Assembly (NCBI RefSeq): GCF_024506435.1
Contig: NZ_JANIET010000001.1
Span: 1,674,001 to 1,738,000 of the forward strand
DNA: 64,000 bases
Direction: 5' to 3'
Source of the DNA: Pantoea trifolii
GTDB lineage: Bacteria > Pseudomonadota > Gammaproteobacteria > Enterobacterales > Enterobacteriaceae
The translations under genes were made by a program, and so were the position numbers. The number at the start of each line of letters is the position of its first letter. Positions within the stretch are counted from its first letter, which is position 1. Below are positions 61,252-64,000 of this stretch, one piece after another. Below the pieces are notes generated by a model, which was given only the letters and a program-made list of their open reading frames with translations, had not been told where the DNA came from and ran no database searches.

Positions 61252-61281
61252 GATGCCCGCCTTGTGCGGGCATCGTTTTAT
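61252..61281 (+). terminator. Terminator/attenuator between reductase and apbE
   Basis: The perfect 9-bp stem GATGCCCGC/GCGGGCATC with a CTTGT loop runs into GTTTTATTT. It is inside the operon, so it should lower apbE expression relative to the reductase. Confidence 0.75.
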
Positions 61282-61294
61282 TTAGAGGCATGCA

Positions 61295-62254
61295 ATGACC
61301 GCTGGCGTTTTTTCTTACTCTGCCGTTCTGATGGGTTCACCCATTCTGCTCAAATTGTTCGATGACAATCCCACGCTTGCCCGCCACGTCTTTCAACTGA
61401 TCAAACAGCAGGAAAATCTGTTCACCGTAAATCGCGCTGAATCCGAAGTGATGTCGATCAACCACGCCGCTGGCCGTCATCCGGTAATCGTTAGCGAGCC
61501 CGTGTTTGCCTTGATCAGCGTGGCGCACGCGGTGAGTTTGCTGCCGGAGAGCGCCTTCAATTTCACTATCGGCCCAGTGGTAAAACGCTGGAAAATCGGC
61601 TTTCAGGGTCGCGCCGTACCGCCTGCGCTGGAAATCGCTTCACTGCTGAAACTCACCGATCCGCATCAGGTGCTGCTCAATCCCGCCGAACGCTCGGTGT
61701 TTTTGCAACAGCCGGGCATGGAGATCGATCTCGGTGCCATCGCCAAAGGCTACATCGCCGATCGCGTGCAGGCGTTTTTGCGCCAGCAGGGCGTGCAGCA
61801 GGCGCTGATCAATCTGGGCGGCAATGTGCAGACGCTGGGCTCGCCGCCGCACGAGCCGCAAGGTTGGGGCATTGGCCTGAAAAAGCCGTTTGGTCGTGAT
61901 GATGAGCTGTTAGGCGTGCTGCAGGTGCAGGGCAAATCGGTGGTGACGTCGGGGATTTATGAGCGCTACTTCGAACTGGACGGCCGCTGCTGGCATCATA
62001 TTTTTGATCCGCAAACCGGCTATCCGCTTGATAACGAACTGCTGAGCGTGACGGTGATTTCCGATCGCTCAATTGATGGTGATATCTACACCACGCTGCT
62101 CTACGGCATGGGCGTGGAGCAAGGGCTGGCTTATCTCGCTGACCAGCCCGACATCGACGCGGTTTTCGTTACGCGCGATCGGCAGATCATCTGCTCCTCG
62201 CCGCATCATTTCCACTTCCAGCAGCTCGATTTCGACTGGCAGCTGCGTTACTGA
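61295..62254 (+). CDS. apbE: FAD:protein FMN transferase ApbE
   Basis: This 319-residue flavin transferase moves FMN from FAD onto Thr of the Dxx(S/T)GAT motif in FMN_bind domains. Family blocks are DLGAIAKGYIADRV, INLGGNVQTLG, VTSGIYERYF and HHIFDPQTGYP. There is no signal peptide or lipobox, so it acts in the cytoplasm, matching the cytoplasmic reductase upstream. AGAGG precedes the ATG. It overlaps the convergent dcuR end by 7 bases. Confidence 0.92.
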   Translation: MTAGVFSYSAVLMGSPILLKLFDDNPTLARHVFQLIKQQENLFTVNRAESEVMSINHAAGRHPVIVSEPVFALISVAHAVSLLPESAFNFTIGPVVKRWKIGFQGRAVPPALEIASLLKLTDPHQVLLNPAERSVFLQQPGMEIDLGAIAKGYIADRVQAFLRQQGVQQALINLGGNVQTLGSPPHEPQGWGIGLKKPFGRDDELLGVLQVQGKSVVTSGIYERYFELDGRCWHHIFDPQTGYPLDNELLSVTVISDRSIDGDIYTTLLYGMGVEQGLAYLADQPDIDAVFVTRDRQIICSSPHHFHFQQLDFDWQLRY

Positions 62255-62967
62255 CAATATTGCTGCAGCAGCGAATGGTATTCCGGCTGCAGGCGATAGC
62301 GGTACACCGGACGACCGGTCGCGCCATAGTGAATGCTGGTAAACAGAATATTAATCTGCGCCAGCCAAATCAGGTATTTACGGCAGGATACGCGCGAGAT
62401 ATTCACTTCAGCCGCCAGCTCATCGGTGGAGAATTCGTGCCCCGGATGCGCATCAATCCACTGACACAGTGTTCGCAGTGTTTGCGGCGTTAAGCCTTTT
62501 GGCAGGCGCTTGTTGTCGTGCTGCGTCGCCGGGCTGCCGTGAATCAGCAGATCCACATCCGCTTGCTGATAGTAATGCTGATTGTCCATCAGCGACTTCT
62601 TCTGCCGCCAGCCGGTCAGCGCCTCTTCAAAACGTGGGAACTGGAACGGTTTGATCAGGTAATCGACCACGCCGTAGTGCAGCGAGGTTTTGATATTCTC
62701 CGCATCGGCGGCAGACGAAATGATGATCACTTCCACCGCGCTCTGCGCCGTGCGCAGCTCCGGCAACAGATCGAGACCATTCTCCTGCTGCATATAGATA
62801 TCCAGCAGCACCAGATCGACCGCGGTATCGCTGTTGAACAGGATCTCTTTCGCCTGCTTCAAGGTTGAGGCGGTGCCACAACAGTGGAAGCCCTGAATTT
62901 GGCCGATATACGCGCGATTAAGCTCGGCGACCATGGCGTCATCATCGACCACTAACACATTGATCAT
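62248..62967 (-). CDS. dcuR: Response regulator DcuR (CitB/DpiA family)
   Basis: This 239-residue regulator of C4-dicarboxylate genes has a receiver domain with phosphoacceptor Asp in LVLLDIYMQQENG (about 56), the acidic pocket VVDDDAM and Lys in LIKPFQF. A C-terminal helix-turn-helix (FSTDELAAEVNISRVSCRKYL) ends the protein. It overlaps the sensor gene by 4 bases. It likely activates the carrier and reductase genes in response to fumarate or malate. Confidence 0.93.
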   Translation of the reverse strand: MINVLVVDDDAMVAELNRAYIGQIQGFHCCGTASTLKQAKEILFNSDTAVDLVLLDIYMQQENGLDLLPELRTAQSAVEVIIISSAADAENIKTSLHYGVVDYLIKPFQFPRFEEALTGWRQKKSLMDNQHYYQQADVDLLIHGSPATQHDNKRLPKGLTPQTLRTLCQWIDAHPGHEFSTDELAAEVNISRVSCRKYLIWLAQINILFTSIHYGATGRPVYRYRLQPEYHSLLQQYCQ

Positions 62968-64000
62968 GCGGATTGGTTTCCTCCATCCCAGGGAAGTTGG
63001 ACTAAAAATTGGGTAAACACGCCGGGTTCTGACTCGACACTCACGCTGCCACCGATATTTTCGGTTTGCTGCTGCAGCAGAAACAGCCCGACACCACGGT
63101 TTTCACCTTTAGTGGAGAAGCCTTTTTCGAAAATGGTACTGAGATGATCGGCTTCAATGCCCGGACCATCATCACTCACTTCGCAGGTCAGCCAACCGTT
63201 TTGATAGTGCAGCATCACGTGAATCTCGCCTTCTACCTGCTCGCTCATTGCATCCAGCGCATTCTCAATCAGATTGCCGATCACCGTAATCAGCGCCGCC
63301 ATCTGCTGCTCATTGCCGCTGTCGGGCAGGAAGCTGGCATCGCTGATGGTCAGGCGATGGCCGCCATCCGATGCGCGATTGATTTTGCTCAGCAAGAAAC
63401 CGGCAATCACCGGCGACTTAATTTTATCGAGCAGGAAACCGATCTCCGTCTGGTAATTATTGGCGGTTTTGAGAATGTAGCTTTCCACCTGCGTGTAGTT
63501 TTTCATGTGCAGCAGGCCGAGAATCACATGCAGCTTGTTCATAAACTCGTGTGAGCGCTCACGCAGCGCATCGACGTAGTTTACCATGCCCGTCAGGCGC
63601 TGCATCAGTTGACTGATTTCCGTCTTGTCCCTGAAGGTACAAACCGCGCCGATAATCCGTCCCTGGCTGCGCACCGGCACGGTATTACTCAGCAACACGC
63701 GGCCATTCACATTTAACTCTTCATCACGCCGTGCGCGCCCGCTGTGCAGCACATCCTGCAGATGATCGTTGATCACCGAGGCATCGTAGATGCGGTCGCC
63801 ACTGATGGTGCCCATCGAATCATTCAGCAGCGAGCGCGCCGCCTGATTGACCAGCGTCATCTGCGCCTGATCGTCCATTGCCACTACGCCTTCTTTTAGC
63901 GAATTGAGAATCGCCTGGCGCTGTTCAAACAGGGTGGAAATTTCGTAGGGTTCAAGGCCAAACAGGATGCGCTTCAGCACGCGTACCAGTACAAAGGTGC
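62964..64000 (-). CDS. dcuS: Sensor histidine kinase DcuS, partial
   Basis: The frame is open to the window edge, so the N-terminus (two membrane helices and periplasmic PAS domain) is missing. The visible part has the cytoplasmic PAS domain (about the first 120 residues, beginning FGLEPYEISTLFEQRQAIL). It continues with the SPOB-type phosphoacceptor region RERSHEFMNKLHVILGLL and the ATPase motifs NLIENALDA, DDGPGIEAD and NRGVGLFLLQQ. It is very close to E. coli DcuS rather than CitA/DpiB. Confidence 0.93.
   Translation of the reverse strand, partial: TFVLVRVLKRILFGLEPYEISTLFEQRQAILNSLKEGVVAMDDQAQMTLVNQAARSLLNDSMGTISGDRIYDASVINDHLQDVLHSGRARRDEELNVNGRVLLSNTVPVRSQGRIIGAVCTFRDKTEISQLMQRLTGMVNYVDALRERSHEFMNKLHVILGLLHMKNYTQVESYILKTANNYQTEIGFLLDKIKSPVIAGFLLSKINRASDGGHRLTISDASFLPDSGNEQQMAALITVIGNLIENALDAMSEQVEGEIHVMLHYQNGWLTCEVSDDGPGIEADHLSTIFEKGFSTKGENRGVGLFLLQQQTENIGGSVSVESEPGVFTQFLVQLPWDGGNQSA

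Overview
The window is a chromosomal segment of an enterobacterium outside the E. coli/Salmonella group. Protein sequences and gene order point to Erwiniaceae, most likely Pantoea. This rests on recognised protein similarity and on the E. coli-like order ycfJ, mfd, lolCDE, cobB, potDCBA, pepT, roxA, phoQP, purB, hflD, mnmA, nudJ, rluE, icd, then ldcA, emtA, ycgR, ymgE, treA. No rRNA, tRNA, CRISPR array, transposase or integrase was seen.

0-23.9 kb is conserved housekeeping DNA: transcription-coupled repair, lipoprotein export, sirtuin, spermidine/putrescine uptake, peptidase T, the ribosomal oxygenase RoxA, PhoPQ, purine synthesis, tRNA thiolation and isocitrate dehydrogenase. Relative to E. 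coli the comR-bhsA-ldtC and nagK genes are missing from their usual places. A PhoP box lies upstream of phoP and a PurR operator lies inside purB.

23.9-31.2 kb is more variable. An AT-rich gtrAB pair without a third gtr gene lies right after icd. It is followed by a YbdG-type mechanosensitive channel, a run of small membrane or secreted proteins of unknown function, a metallo-beta-lactamase-fold protein and ldcA.

31.3-46 kb has emtA, ycgR, ymgE and treA in the E. coli order, but an 8.7-kb sugar operon is inserted between emtA and ycgR. It holds a SorC-type regulator, a ribose-type ABC importer with a DUF2291 lipoprotein, a transketolase split into two genes, and an FGGY kinase. A perfect 25-bp inverted repeat flanks it. 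Matching palindromes precede both of its transcription units and are likely operators. The substrate is unknown; a D-apulose-type branched pentose is one hypothesis. A ferrioxamine-type TonB receptor with a Fur box lies between ymgE and treA.

46.2-54.4 kb holds ghrA-ycdX-ycdY, a family III CoA-transferase, a DMT exporter, a glutamine amidotransferase-like protein, a phospholipid N-methyltransferase-like enzyme and an AldB-type aldehyde dehydrogenase.

54.5-64 kb is a C4-dicarboxylate/fumarate respiration module. It has class I fumarase, a DASS-family carrier, a soluble three-domain NADH:fumarate reductase, its ApbE flavin transferase, and DcuR and DcuS (DcuS runs off the window end). The 605-bp divergent intergenic region carries one perfect and one near-perfect FNR box. 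Together the genes would import malate, fumarate or tartrate, dehydrate malate to fumarate and reduce fumarate with NADH under oxygen limitation. A 20-bp palindrome centred on GGTCGCCAT/ATGGCGACC recurs at least four times between genes.
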